A DNA stretch of 64,000 nt from Ligula intestinalis (taxonomy: Eukaryota; Platyhelminthes; Cestoda; Diphyllobothriidea; Diphyllobothriidae). Position 1 is the stretch's first letter. Each line of letters opens with the position of its first letter. Positions 32,113 to 42,456 of the stretch are shown in pieces. The position numbers and the translations under genes were made by a program. The stretch lies in the NCBI GenBank assembly GCA_036362985.1, contig JAYGXS010000002.1:15854761-15918760 (forward strand). The letters are read 5' to 3'. Under the pieces are notes generated by a model that saw nothing but the letters and a program-made list of their open reading frames with translations, was not told where the DNA came from and made no database searches.

Positions 32113-32272
32113 GGAGCCCTTTAGTGGTCATATTGAAGAGGTTCGTGTTAGGGCTGCAGCATTGGATATATTATCGCAGGAAGTTAAACAAAATTGCTTA
32201 ACTCCCTGCGATAATATCTCCAATGCTGCAGCCCTAACACGAATCTCTTCAATAAGACCACTATAGGGCTCC
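32113..32272. repeat. Near-perfect 75-bp-arm hairpin
   Basis: The arms 32,113–32,187 and 32,198–32,272 are reverse complements with 5 mismatches in 75. The loop is 10 bp (ACAAAATTGC). The arms contain TTCGTGTTAGGGCTGCAGCA. There is no coding potential. Single-base differences between the arms show that it is not a recent perfect palindrome. Directly after it begins a dispersed repeat shared with 41,975–42,190. Confidence 0.9.
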
Positions 32273-32282
32273 TACTTCTCGC

Positions 32283-32500
32283 GGTTTGATTAAGTAAACC
32301 CTAGCAACTGCGTTCTTCACACCATGGTTCCTTAGGAGAGAAGAAGTCGGTGGAGACCAGAATAGTAGGAACAGTATATTGTGTACACAGGAATGGAGAA
32401 TAGAAGGAAAGAGATTGACTACGGAGAGCACGACCTTCCGCTAGAGCGGCGTGATCCGAGGTGATGTCTGGCGGCCGAGGGTGGGGAAAGAGGGACATGT
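32283..32500 (+). repeat. Dispersed repeat, copy 1 (LTR-like)
   Basis: It shares CCTAGCAACT, GGTTCCTTAGGAGAGAAGAA, TAGTAGGAA, CAGGAATGGAGAATA and a CGCTAGAG/CGCTGGAG block with 41,975–42,190 in the same orientation. No coding content. Possibly an LTR, but the termini could not be defined. Confidence 0.5.
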
Positions 32501-35149
32501 TCGAGTGGTGCTTGGGCAGCCGCGAGTACTTAGACGCACGTGTGCGTGTCCGGGTGAAAGTAGGTCAAGTCTCTGCAGGTCAGCGCGCCTGTAAGCGCTG
32601 ACTGAGGTATTGGATGACCTTGAGGCAGCTGGCCTTGTGCAATGACGCCGGACAAAGCAATGGAGGGCGTTGGCCGGCAGTGACTACTACAATATTACCC
32701 ATCTCGATCGTATGACTAGTAACTTGGGGCAAATTATCTCCGTATGGCGTGAGTGGCCTGCATTTATCTAAGGCTTGGGATACGATTAATCAAACCAGAC
32801 CGGTTAGTCATGATGGTGGTAGGGGGAGGAGGAGGAGGAGAAGTATGCATTATTTTTCAAGTATTACTTAAATATGAAGGAAACAAGTGCTTCCAATCAC
32901 GCAGATCACAGGATAAGTTAACAGAATGCACAAAATCGAAAGATTTGCACAATATGCTCCTATAATAGGGAAACATTTTCAATATTAGTTTCTGTATTTT
33001 TGTCTTTTTGCATGTAAATTATGCTAGAAATAACAATGCAGCCCGGTGGTAGGTCGATATAGGACAAGAGATACGGCAGCATTGACGGTGCATTGGACGG
33101 GAAGACTGCGCAGCCATTAGGTCAGAGTGAAGGAAATGCAGACATCAACAGCCAACAATGCTGTCCACTTTCTCTGTTCAATATCCGTTGCCTTGACGTC
33201 ATGCAACTTTGTAGGCAGCGCTTTCCGATTCACAGACTCTTGATCGACGTTCCCCCGCGCAAACGCACGTGTCCAGATAGTCGCGGCTGCTCAAAGATCA
33301 CTTGAACGCGATACCCCCCTCTAGCCGACACATCATAGGCCACAATGCAAGATGTATAGCTGGTAAAATACCAGGAGAATAAAAGAGTATGAAGGGGAGA
33401 ATGCAGGCATCCGACAATCAACAGTTTAGGAACTGAGGTGTGATTGGACCGTAAATGACGAATGCAATAGGTAAGTTTATGAATTTTAGTGAAATTTTTC
33501 AATATGAAGGGCATTAGATTGGCATCAAGGTACCGGAAAGACGATATCTCGTTGTACAGAATGACTAAGATTGAATAAAACCGTTCGCGTTCCAGGTATT
33601 TTCATGGAAGAAGGCCTGTCGAGCACCAGATCACTTTGCTTATTGTCCTGGGCTTTCGAACTCGTACAGAACTCCATCTTCAGAAGTAGGAAGCAGCAGC
33701 CAAAAGGAGGGTTATCATAGTAGGCATAGGTAAATCGACTGTCAGAGGTCATCAGGTCGTCAAGGCGTAAGCGATAGCAATGAAAAAGGATGGAGGGATG
33801 GGCAATTATACTGGTGTACGCTAATTAACTGTCAGTGAAGTCAGGGGTCGATGGGGGGTTGTGAGCAGAAATTAGTGCAGCGCCTTGTCCCCATGGTAGG
33901 GGGTCCTGGTAATCCTGCCTCCTCTTCCAACCGGTTTTTCCTGGGGTCCTCTTCGCCTGCTATTCTTACATGCGGCTGAACCTTGTTCTGTCCATTACTC
34001 TGTAAGCCGCGAGAATTGGGTTAGGTCGCAGTCAGAAAACACACTAGACTGATTTAAGAGTATTTATTAGGTCAACGTTTTTCAACGACCATGCTGAGGC
34101 GTGATGCAAGCCATTCTGCAGAATCTGGAGATAGCAGGCTTTTATGAGGATGACCGCTAGTTCGATTGTCGGTTTCGACTAGGTGCACCATGTGGTCCAC
34201 AGCAGGGTGATGCAGAGACGGGGACTTGCGTGTGCATCATTATTAAGTGATAGGAGACTTGCGCTGCATCTACCACACTCGGCCTTCCCTCACCCACCAA
34301 AACCCGGTGTGAGTAAAAAGCCAAGAGGACCGGAGACGGGATCAGGCGCAGAGGGCCGCAGGTGAGGGCACAAGGTGGAATCCTGAAGAACTCCACAACT
34401 TTTTAGAATGACCGTAAACCTTCACTGGCCAGATTGGACGTATTTGATTTGCGGGAAGAAAAATAATGCCCAAACCAAAAAACAGTCCAGCTGGGAGAGC
34501 CATAAAGGGGAGATGGCGCGAGATAGCATCGAAGGCGGAGTAACTGTCAAAAAATGGCATGCGTACGCCTGTCAACCCGTATCTAAATCTCTAAAAGCAG
34601 CATGGACAGCAGCCTCAGCAACAGCCTCTGCGTACTACGCCTATGCAGATTGTAAGTGGTCGGAAGAGTGGAGGAGAATGGCGTGATAGCATCGAAGGCT
34701 GCTTGCTCAACAAGCTTCAGTAGTGCGGCAGAGCAGGCAACCAGGCGAAGAGAGTTAGGACCAGAGTAATGTTCTTTTTTTAATGGACAGGAGTGATTCC
34801 TACTGCACACCAAACGCCAAGAATCTTGGACTCCCCGAAGAAACTGGTAATAAAAGCTATCTGAGAGCAGCAATATTTGAGCAGGGATGGGGAGACAGCA
34901 TTAGTAACAATCTATTATGGCAATCATTTCTGAGGGAGAAGTAGTAATGGGGGTTAAACGGGTAGCGCAGTAAGGGGGCACAGGAGAGAAAATAAAAGAA
35001 ATATAGCAAACAGAGATGGCAAATGGTAGATAAAATGATTGTAGAAGGCTACTATAGAGCAACGAGCAAGCGAGCGATAATTGAAAGGTAAACAAAAAGT
35101 AATTTCCGACAAACAGTAGCAATTCTGAAAATGAAATGGCGAAAATCCA
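32501..35149. other. Repeat-rich intergenic sequence, unclassified
   Basis: Only short unrelated open stretches. A GA-rich run (GGAGGAGGAGGAGG) lies at about 32,825. No gene is supported. Confidence 0.4.
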
Positions 35150-35548
35150 CTTGTTTTCGATAATTCTCATCAGGCCTTTACATTTATATGGTAATTAAGT
35201 AAATAAACTATGCGGGTTGGTATACAAGTAGAAGGGTTGTCGGGGCAGGGGGAAAGGAGGAAAAGCGGGGTAAGGAGGAACTGGTAGTCAACCGAGGTGA
35301 TAAGCTACTGGCTGTTGGATTAACAGCTTTTGACTACGGTAACTGCAGCGCCGCGACAAAGTTCTTTTGCGCGCGCAGGATCGGTCGGCGAAGCCTGGTG
35401 GCGGCCGCTTCTGCCGTAGCCAACATACGCTGTCCAAGAAATTTTGAATAGCTTGAGGGTACCTTGTAAATCACTCGAAAGTTCTCTTTGGCATCCACGC
35501 GATGGTCTGAGTCTACCAGGTGCGCTAGAATGGAACTGTTTACACCCT
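35150..35548 (-). pseudogene. PLE C-terminal coding tail and end
   Basis: The minus strand reads SSILAHLVDSDHRVDAKENF, then RVIYKVPSSYSKFLGQRMLA, then TAEAAATRLRRPILRAQKNF, ending LQLP and a TAG. This matches the post-GIY-YIG tail of the PLE at 14.8 kb (ILAHLIDTNHQVDA…LATAEAVAIRLAKPIL). A 3′ UTR follows to the CTGATGAGAATTATCGAAAA motif at 35,165–35,145. 5′-truncated. Confidence 0.75.
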
Positions 35549-35571
35549 TTAGTTGGCCCTTTCCTAATTTA

Positions 35572-35680
35572 AAGGCCTGATGAGTATTATCGAAAACAAA
35601 CGCATGTTCGCCATTTCATCTTCTGAAATGTTCAATAGGAATTTTCGCAACTAAAAATTCTGACACAAATTGAATCCGAG
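35572..35680 (+). mobile_element. Inverted PLE end fragment
   Basis: AGGCCTGATGAGTATTATCG and AAAACAAACG, then TTCGCCATTTCATCTTC, repeat the end sequence at 35,165–35,090 in the opposite orientation. It sits at the 5′ side of the truncated PLE copy, as PLE insertions often show. Confidence 0.6.
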
Positions 35681-35874
35681 GGTTCAAAGTGAATTCGGTG
35701 TCGGTAAACTTTCTCGAAAGCTTATCGCATCCTAAATTTAGAACCTCATTTTTCCCCGGACCGCATGCAACTGCTCTCCATTTACAAACGGCAGCAATAA
35801 AGTAACATTTGGAAGACTGTTAATCGTATTTATACTAGATGCTGAATATAAAATGTGCCAAAATGTCAACTGCA

Positions 35875-35942
35875 CAATGATGGAAAATGTGTTTCTGGTT
35901 CTGTACATCAATGATGGAAAATGTGTTTCTGGTTCTGTACAT
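35875..35942. repeat. 34-bp perfect tandem duplication
   Basis: Two identical copies of a 34-bp unit (starting CAATGATGGAAAATGTG) at 35,875–35,908 and 35,909–35,942. A recent slippage event. Confidence 0.9.
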
Positions 35943-36529
35943 TTCTGTTACTAAAGAGGTCCGCGGGGTTGCAATGTAATGGGTGGGATGTACTACGTCG
36001 AATGTTTGTGGTAGCACAGCTGACGCCATAGTTGGAAAAAATTGCTTACTAAGAGGTAGATAGACAGTTTTGCAAAGTAAACAACGACGTGGTGATCCCT
36101 TAAAAGGATTTTTATCAAAACTTCCTACCCGGCAGCTGCTGAACCGCAAACCTTTTATAGGTCCTCCTCCAATGTTGTCACAGATACAGGAGATAACACG
36201 TTTCGTAGTAATAAAATGCTGTTTGAGTGAAGATTGGCTTCAGTAGGAGTACGAACAGAGGTTTAATTTAAGGAGCCTACATTTTATATCAATTGTTAGG
36301 TGCTCTGAGAAAACATTTAGAAATATAAATTTTTTCTCAGTTTTAAGAGACATTGAAAGAAGGGAATATGTGTAGTCTTGTAGTAACTAGCTCAGCATGA
36401 ATGCATTTGTGAACACTTGTCGTGACTAGATCAAATCGAAGGACACTTTGAAAATGCCTATTGCTTCCCGCTTGTGGAACAGCTAACCACAGGCTGACGC
36501 ACACAGGACCTCATGGGACGACCGCCGAG

Positions 36530-36745
36530 CAGACAGCACTTTAGGCACCGTCCGCTGGCTTGCGGTTGTACGGTCGTCTGGTAGTCAATTTCCTACTACC
36601 TATTCTCCTATTTATTCTGTACAGAAGATATTCTCCCTATCAATCGGGCCTTCCTGTGAATTCCTTCGTCTCCTAAGGAATCAAGCCTGGAAGATCACAG
36701 CCGTTAGGGTTAACCTTGTTAGCCTTAACACTACGCGATAGGAGT
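36530..36745 (-). repeat. Dispersed repeat related to window start
   Basis: The reverse complement shares TATCGCGTA-TGTT, AAGGTTAA, CTAACGGC and TTCCTTAGGAGA with positions about 95–290. Unclassified. Confidence 0.5.
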
Positions 36746-37739
36746 ATGGATAAAAGTTTCGTTTAAGGCAGTAACATATGCCAGTGTACTGTGTTCGGCA
36801 GTAGGACGTTCAGGATCCCATCAGAGTTCAGCACAGGCGTGAGGAAAAGAACATAAAACTATTTCAGAGAATAATCAAGGGGAAGGCATTTGATCACAAA
36901 TAAAACGTGTTATTTCACGTACTGAAGTTCATTTCTGGCTAGATGTCATGGATGAGGAGAGTATCGGGTCACAGGACTATAGGAGCTTTTAGATAGTCCT
37001 CGTAATTGTTCGCTAAAATTTTAATCCTGCTGAATTTTTCTTCTATGTTTCCTTTATAAGACGCCATTTAACAAAGAGTCCGGTCTTATTTAATTGCATG
37101 TAAGCACTGCGTAAATTTTTTTTTCAGACGATTTACACATATTTTTTTCGCTGAAGACGAATGGTAATGGAGCATCTAATTTCCTGTTTTTCCCTGGCTG
37201 ATCTTGCTTCCCTGGACTAATTTGCTGATAAAACTTTCATAAAAGCTACCAGTGTTTTTGGTTGAGAGCTATCAGTCGTTTGTAAAAATATTCAGGAAGG
37301 ATTTTACCCTTCCGTCTATAGTCTTCCTGATAAATGCTGTCTGTTTCACCATCTTTATCGAGGAGTAGAATAATACCCCCCTACCCCCACCTTCCTATGA
37401 CAGTCTTATTTTCTTCAGTTTCATTATCCAAATGGTTTCTAACATTTGTTGTCGTGTGCACTTTCATCCGCTGTCATTGCGACTGCTGCCGCTGCTGCTG
37501 TTTTTACTCTCGAATTTATGATGGTGGAAGATGCTACCTTTTTTAATATACGTCCATTAAATTCTATGGGTTGTAAAGGGAAGCAGTCAGGTTAGTTTAA
37601 CAATTTAAAAAAGTAGACGTCTATATATCCCTACCAGTTTATTAAAAGATTTAAAAACTCGATTAAAACAGCATAAAAAGTGTAAAATTGCCCCATCGCT
37701 TGGCTTTCTTTATAATCCTTTATTTTATCAGTTATTTGG
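36746..37739. other. Intergenic, nothing recognised
   Basis: AT-rich and simple-sequence stretches (CTGCTGCTGCTG-like near 37,485). No element or gene identified. Confidence 0.4.
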
Positions 37740-38045
37740 GCAAATGCCGGAAAAAGTATGAGGTAAAGCGCCCGCACATTTTGGTGACTGTCCTCCACGA
37801 GGCAAGTCACCTCCTTAATGTGCGAACGTAAATATAAATTCAATTTCTCAAAACCCTAGAAACGATGTATAACGCCAGCTATATTCAGCAAGTTGTTTAC
37901 TTCTTTGGATGCATGTTCCCAAAATATTGCTATAGTGGCCATAAGCATACGTCAGAATGCCGTTTAAATGTCAGCAGATACATTGAATTTCACCGTTACT
38001 ACTTGCAAATTTTGGAAGGGAACTTACTTACTACCTGTACTTGTT
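37740..38045. repeat. Dispersed repeat, copy 1 (uninterrupted)
   Basis: It contains AAAGCGCCCGCA, CACGAGGCAAGTCACCTCC, TTAATGTGCGAACG and then GGATGCATGTTCCC…ATACGTCAGAATGCC. The same order occurs at 39,060–39,181 plus 40,140–40,310, where a 942-bp PLE insertion separates the two halves. Confidence 0.75.
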
Positions 38046-38049
38046 ATGG

Positions 38050-39060
38050 CTGTGATCATGCCTGACTTAGCCAGCCTCGATTATGTCACGGACGATACCT
38101 CTCCATGCGTGACGACTGGTGATAGTGGATCTGGAAAGCTCTTCCAAGTCTCTTGTGTAGCGCCGGAGACCGAATACCTAGGGTCCAAGAACCACTTCCA
38201 CGTCCTGACGGACGGAGTTGAGCCAGCTTTTAAGTTGACCCCTCTTCTACGTTTTCCAATTGAGTAATAGTTTCACGTCGACGGTAGTAATACTGAGCTC
38301 CTGTGGTTGACAACGACGAATGTGTCAAAACCACCTCAGTCATATTTCTTGAATGGCCTGGCATATCCTTGTGCTTTTGTCGCAGCGAGTGCGAACTGTC
38401 TTATTTGAGACAAAGTCGATGTGCTTCACTCAAAGGATAGTTCTCATGCAGAAGTGGTCAAAAACTTCAAGCTTCCGTTCATCTTCCACGCGCATAGTCC
38501 AACATTCGCATGCGTATAGAAGAACGAACCACACAGATGCATGGCACAGGCGGATATTTGTGCAGATATAAATATCTCGTCGGGTCCATAGGCACTTACG
38601 AAGGCTGGAGAAAACTCATCGTGATGTGTCATTTTGGAAGACAATGTCATCTTTATTCTATCCATTCGGCAGCAACCTCGCTCCAAAATATTTAAAACTG
38701 TATACTTCTTCAAGTTGACAACCACTAATTTCGAGAGGAGCCTTCTCTTCGCCAGGGATGCATCATGAAAACACTTTTGTCTTTCCAGCGTTTATGGAAA
38801 AACCGACCGATTTCGCAACCTCGTTCACCCGTGACACCGTAGACTGTAGATTGCCAAAGCTTGAAGCTAGTGAAGCGATATCATCGGCCTATTCGAGGTC
38901 AGTCAACCGGCGCCCGGATGCAAGCTCAATACCGCCATTTTCCTGTAGAGCCTTCCCGAGAACCCAGTCAATGGCGTAGTTAAAAAGGAGGGGCGACAAG
39001 GCACAGTCTTTTCGAACGCCAGACCGAATACCAAAAGATTCTGATAAGTTTTTGTGGAAA
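38050..39060 (-). pseudogene. LINE reverse transcriptase remnant (RTE/CR1 type)
   Basis: The minus strand reads ESFGIRSGVRKDCALSPLLF, then NYAIDWVLGKAL, LTDLE*ADDIASLASSFG, GFSINAGKTKVFS, GCQLEEVYSFKYFGARLLPN and FSSLRKCLW, with frameshifts, then the tail WKWFLDPRYSVSG…THGEVSSVT. This is the second half of a non-LTR RT, its thumb and C-terminus. The catalytic tyrosine of YADD is a TAG at 38,889–38,891, and further stops follow, so it is dead. The element is cut off upstream. Confidence 0.85.
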
Positions 39061-39181
39061 AGTATTAGAGCTAAAGCGCCCGCATTCTTGGTGACTGTTT
39101 CCCACGAGGCAAGTCACCTCCTTAATGTGCGAACGTTAATATAAATTCAATGTCTCAATAGTCTACAAAAAATATATAATG
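39060..39181. repeat. Dispersed repeat copy 2, left half
   Basis: It repeats 37,757–37,870 (AAAGCGCCCGC, CACGAGGCAAGTCACCTCC, TTAATGTGCGAACG) in the same orientation. The repeat continues at 40,140 after the PLE insertion. Confidence 0.75.
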
Positions 39182-39476
39182 CCTACTCTGCCAATACAAG
39201 TGAACATACGAGTCCCAAGAAGTAATTCAGAAAAAGATTCAATTACTGGGACACTGCTTTTATTTGCCTGCATCGCGAAATCTTCATGAGAGACATGAGC
39301 AGAAAATAGAAGCTGAACCGGGTGATACATGCACACGAAGTTGCACCTGGTTAACCTTGCAGTATTTATAGGACACAGTCATTACTGCACACGTATGACA
39401 GATAACGACAATTAACAATAATTGTCTTACGCCAAACAAATAATATATACTCCCGATCTACAACTGGCTAGACATC

Positions 39477-39551
39477 GACCTCGATGGCTCAATGGTTAGG
39501 ACGTCTGCCCCTGACCGGCGAGGCGCGAGTTCGAAACTCGGGTGTGGCGGA
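39477..39551 (+). repeat. tRNA-like block inside the PLE insertion
   Basis: It has a perfect A box (TGGCTCAATGG) and a B-box-like GAGTTCGAAACTC at tRNA spacing. The T arm pairs (CGAG/CTCG) but the acceptor ends do not. It is a tRNA-derived insertion or SINE head rather than a functional tRNA gene. Confidence 0.6.
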
Positions 39552-40029
39552 CATTTCAGCTGCTACACTAGAGTTGGCGGCCCGTGGCTGATGAGGGTCA
39601 ATAGCCTGAAATAGCTATATCACGGTGCCTTGTCTGAGCCGGAATACTCTTATGACAAAAATAATTGTCTTGTTTTGCGTCACGCGTGGCGGAATTGGAC
39701 GTGATGACTTCTCGACTATCTGGTTCCCCGGTGTTGACGTAAGACGACGCGGTTGCCTGTGCGGTTAACAAAGGGCCACTTGCTTTGGCCAAAATGAGCC
39801 TCAGCACTGAGTGTGGATTAGGCCAATCGGATGGTCCAGCCATCATCACGTCCAATTCCACCATGCGTGTTGTAAGTTTAGCAGGTTACGACCCGCATGC
39901 CAGTCATCAAGCAATCCACGCATAAGAAGGCAATTACTGTTAATTGTCGTTATTTGTTATATATTTGCAGTAATGACTGTGTCCTATAAATATTGCAACT
40001 TCCTATGCGCGTATCACCCATTCCTGCTG

Positions 40030-40131
40030 CTATTTTCTGCTCATGTCTCTGATGAAGAATCCACGGCGAATGTCGAAACGTCAGGCGAATAGAAGTGTCG
40101 TCCCAGCGATCGAATCTTCTTCTTATCAAAT
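40030..40131 (+). ncRNA. PLE-end hammerhead-ribozyme-like motif
   Basis: CTGATGA at 40,049–40,055, GAAAC at 40,074–40,078 and GTC at 40,079–40,082 are in hammerhead order. Stem II can form from AATCC/GGATT-type sequences in sister copies; it is decayed here. The bases after GTC (AGGC) can pair with those before CTGATGA (TGTCT). Stem III would be the minimal palindrome ACGT, as in PLE hammerheads thought to act as dimers. Degenerate sister copies lie at 1245–1171(−), 41,632–41,690(+), 43,543–43,610(+) and 44,240–44,165(−). Confidence 0.5.
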
Positions 40132-40139
40132 CCTACTCT

Positions 40140-40310
40140 CTTAAGCGAATTGTTTACCTCTCTGGACGCATGTTCCCTAAAATAATCTAATAATCGACAA
40201 ATGAAACTTTATACAGCATACGTCAGAACGCCCATTTAATGTCAGCAGGTACATGGAATTTGACCGGTACTGCTTAGAAAGTTTGGAGGAGAACTCCTCT
40301 CTCGATGTGT
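40140..40310. repeat. Dispersed repeat copy 2, right half
   Basis: It continues the repeat interrupted at 39,189: AATTGTTTAC, GGACGCATGTTCCC, ATACGTCAGAA, GTCAGCAGGTACAT, parallel to 37,885–38,030. Confidence 0.75.
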
Positions 40311-41194
40311 AAAAGAGGAAATCACGTTGTCTAATCCAGTTCTATGTTCCGGAATCGATCGGTCGTGGATGGTATTAGTACTAGGACTGCGTTCAGGACA
40401 AAGACGAAATGGAAAGGGCTATGGCTCAAATTACCAACGGCAGCATACTTCCGATGCAAAGAACTATTGTATCAGAGGCAGGAGACGATGCAACGACTAG
40501 CTGACTCACAAGGCAGAGGGAATCCCCTCGTTTGAAAAGTTCTTTGTCAGCATTCAAATAATGTCTTGTAGGAAGGTCAAGGAGACAGTACCACCGTCCA
40601 GCCACGAAGGAGAAGGTAAGCTCAAGACGAAATCATGGAAACTGGAACGCTGAGCTGACGACGTCACAGGTTTCCTAAATCCTCCATGGGACAGTTCGGA
40701 CGTCGATTTCGACAAGGTCCACCATATGCTCCACAGGGTCGGTGACTTGATCTGGACTACAGTGAAAATAGACTTGCACTCCATCTACCTCACCCGCTCC
40801 CCACTCCTTCACCGGAGCTCGGTTGCAAGACAGAATCCAGAAGATCGGAGATAGGAGAGGGCGCAGGCCTACGCACTGTGGGCCAACGCAAGCGGAAAAA
40901 GGGGCGGCTGGGATGCCAGCTAACTGGATGTGCCGTAACGACCATATTAAGAAGAAGCCATTGCAGCCTGACTCTCAATCCAGTTCAGCAGATCACGGCT
41001 CGCACGCAGACCATCAAGCAATTAGCGCACAAGTCGGAAATTATCCTCGATAGGGTAGCCGTCACTTGTCATAGGTGTGAGATACCACGTAGTCCGGCCG
41101 GATAATACAAGATAGAACGTATGTCAATAGTTGTCAACTAGTAGATAAGATAAGGGTTGGAAGGCAAGAGTGTTATGTATAATTTAATTAAACG
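40311..41194. other. Intergenic, unclassified repeat debris
   Basis: No coding family recognised. A segment CGATTTCGACAAGGTCCACC near 40,712 resembles the TCGAAATCGATGG segments at 16.8 and 22.3 kb. Confidence 0.4.
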
Positions 41195-41510
41195 TAGAAG
41201 GAATATAAGATGAGTAATTGGTAAGTGACTCCCAGCCGAGTGCAGTCCAGCCATGATCGGGCCGAGTCCAGAGTCGCATTCCACCGGTTGTAGTGGCTCG
41301 GTTTTGGTGTCTGCAACTGGCAATGAAGTTGCCGGCTCCGGGTGCGTCCAAGCGTAAGCAGTCACCACACAAATATCCTTTGTGAACTGGCCTTGGGAGG
41401 TGGTTGGCCAGTAAGAACAGACACGTCCGTGACTTTGACTGGCGCCTTGACATCGTCTGGTGCGCAAGCGCTGGTGGACACGAAAGCCAGACATGTGGCC
41501 TGCCCCGGCG
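41195..41510 (-). repeat. Inverted-repeat partner 1 of a dispersed element
   Basis: Its reverse complement matches 42,457–42,755: CATGT-TGGCT, CGTGT-ACCAGCGC, CTTACTGGCCAACCAC, CCCAAGGCCAGTTCACAAAG, GTGTGGTGACTGCTTA. Estimated identity is about 75–80%. No protein family recognised. Confidence 0.7.
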
Positions 41511-41539
41511 GCGTGCGAGCAAAGCATAACTTAGAATAC

Positions 41540-41700
41540 GAGGTCGCTACATACTTATGCACTTTCATGGTGATTTAATCCTATAAATACTGCAACTCCT
41601 GCTGTATGAATTACCCGTTTTTGCTGGTGCCTCAGATGAAGGATCCGTGATGGATTTCAAAACGTTAGGCAAATGAAAGTATTTTCCCAAAGATCAACAA
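41540..41700 (+). mobile_element. Degenerate PLE end
   Basis: CCTATAAATACTGCAACTCC, then CAGATGAAGGATCC…GGATTTCAAAACG, then TTAGGCAAATGAAAG and TTTTCCCAAAGATC follow the same order as the PLE end at 39.96–40.13 kb. Stem II (GGATCC/GGATTT region) can still partly pair. The core has mutations. Confidence 0.55.
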
Positions 41701-41974
41701 CGTACGGCAACATACGGCAAGTGCCTTCGGCTTTGCCAAATTCGAAGCTAATATCAGTGCTGAGAAGAAAGTGATTGAATCCTAAACGCTATTAACGGTC
41801 ACCTACAGTGAATCCATTATAGCAGGTCTTAGCACTTCCGCAAAACACGAATAGCCAACATCTGTCTAAAACATATTGCACACCAAGTCTGCGGTATGCA
41901 TGTGATCTAGTTGGAAAATGCCGGTAAAATAATCCAAGCTTCAAAGGCAAGCATGTAGACAGCTTAACACAGGG

Positions 41975-42190
41975 GGTTAAGTAAGTTAATTCCTAGCAAC
42001 TCCGATCTTCAGACCATGATTCCTTAGGAGAGAAGAAGTTGGTGGAGGCCGGTATAGTAGGAATAGTTTATTCAGTCTACAGAGGAATGGAGAATAAGCA
42101 GGAATAAGTTTGACCTCGGAACGCATGTCATTCCGCTGGAGTGACTTGGTCCGAAGTGACGAGGCGTCGGGAATCGCCGGAATGTCAGCA
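41975..42190 (+). repeat. Dispersed repeat, copy 2 (LTR-like)
   Basis: Same orientation and blocks as 32,283–32,500, including CCTAGCAACT, ATTCCTTAGGAGAGAAGAAG and GGAATGGAGAATA. Termini not defined. Confidence 0.5.
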
Positions 42191-42456
42191 CATGTTTTGT
42201 TACGGTAGCCAATCACGCGGCCTATGTCTAGACTAGCGGTCGTGGCGCGACCTTGAGATAGGTGAAGGCTGGCTTTCACGCACGGCCACGGTGAGGCGTC
42301 TGTAACGATGGGTAGCGCCTGATCCCAGGCGGCAGTGGGCGCGCAAGCCTTGCAGGCCAAAGGCGTCATGCGTCAGCGGCTGATGGTGTGTTCCAAGTGG
42401 CGGTTAGGGGCCACTTAAAGCTTGTAGCGAGGGTGTATTCTAACCCACGTATGTCC

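Larger units (their letters stand above)
39190..40131. mobile_element. PLE insertion with inverted ends and 8-bp target duplication
   Basis: CCTACTCT flanks the insert at 39,182–39,189 and 40,132–40,139. The empty site is represented by the uninterrupted repeat copy at 37.74–38.05 kb. The left end (39,190–39,312) is a minus-strand PLE end, degenerate and missing part of the CTGATGA core. The right end (about 39,960–40,131) is a plus-strand PLE end with intact CTGATGA, GAAAC and GTC. Between them the minus strand carries a PLE polymerase tail (39,864–39,598: PNPHSVLRLILAKASG) and the plus strand a tRNA-like block at 39,477–39,551. Confidence 0.8.

Noticed and set aside
39477..39551. A functional tRNA gene
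   Set aside because: Acceptor ends do not pair and it sits inside a mobile insertion.
39811..40092. A 93-codon open stretch ending in DEESTANVETSGE
   Set aside because: The ending is the hammerhead-like PLE end read as protein, not a conserved peptide.
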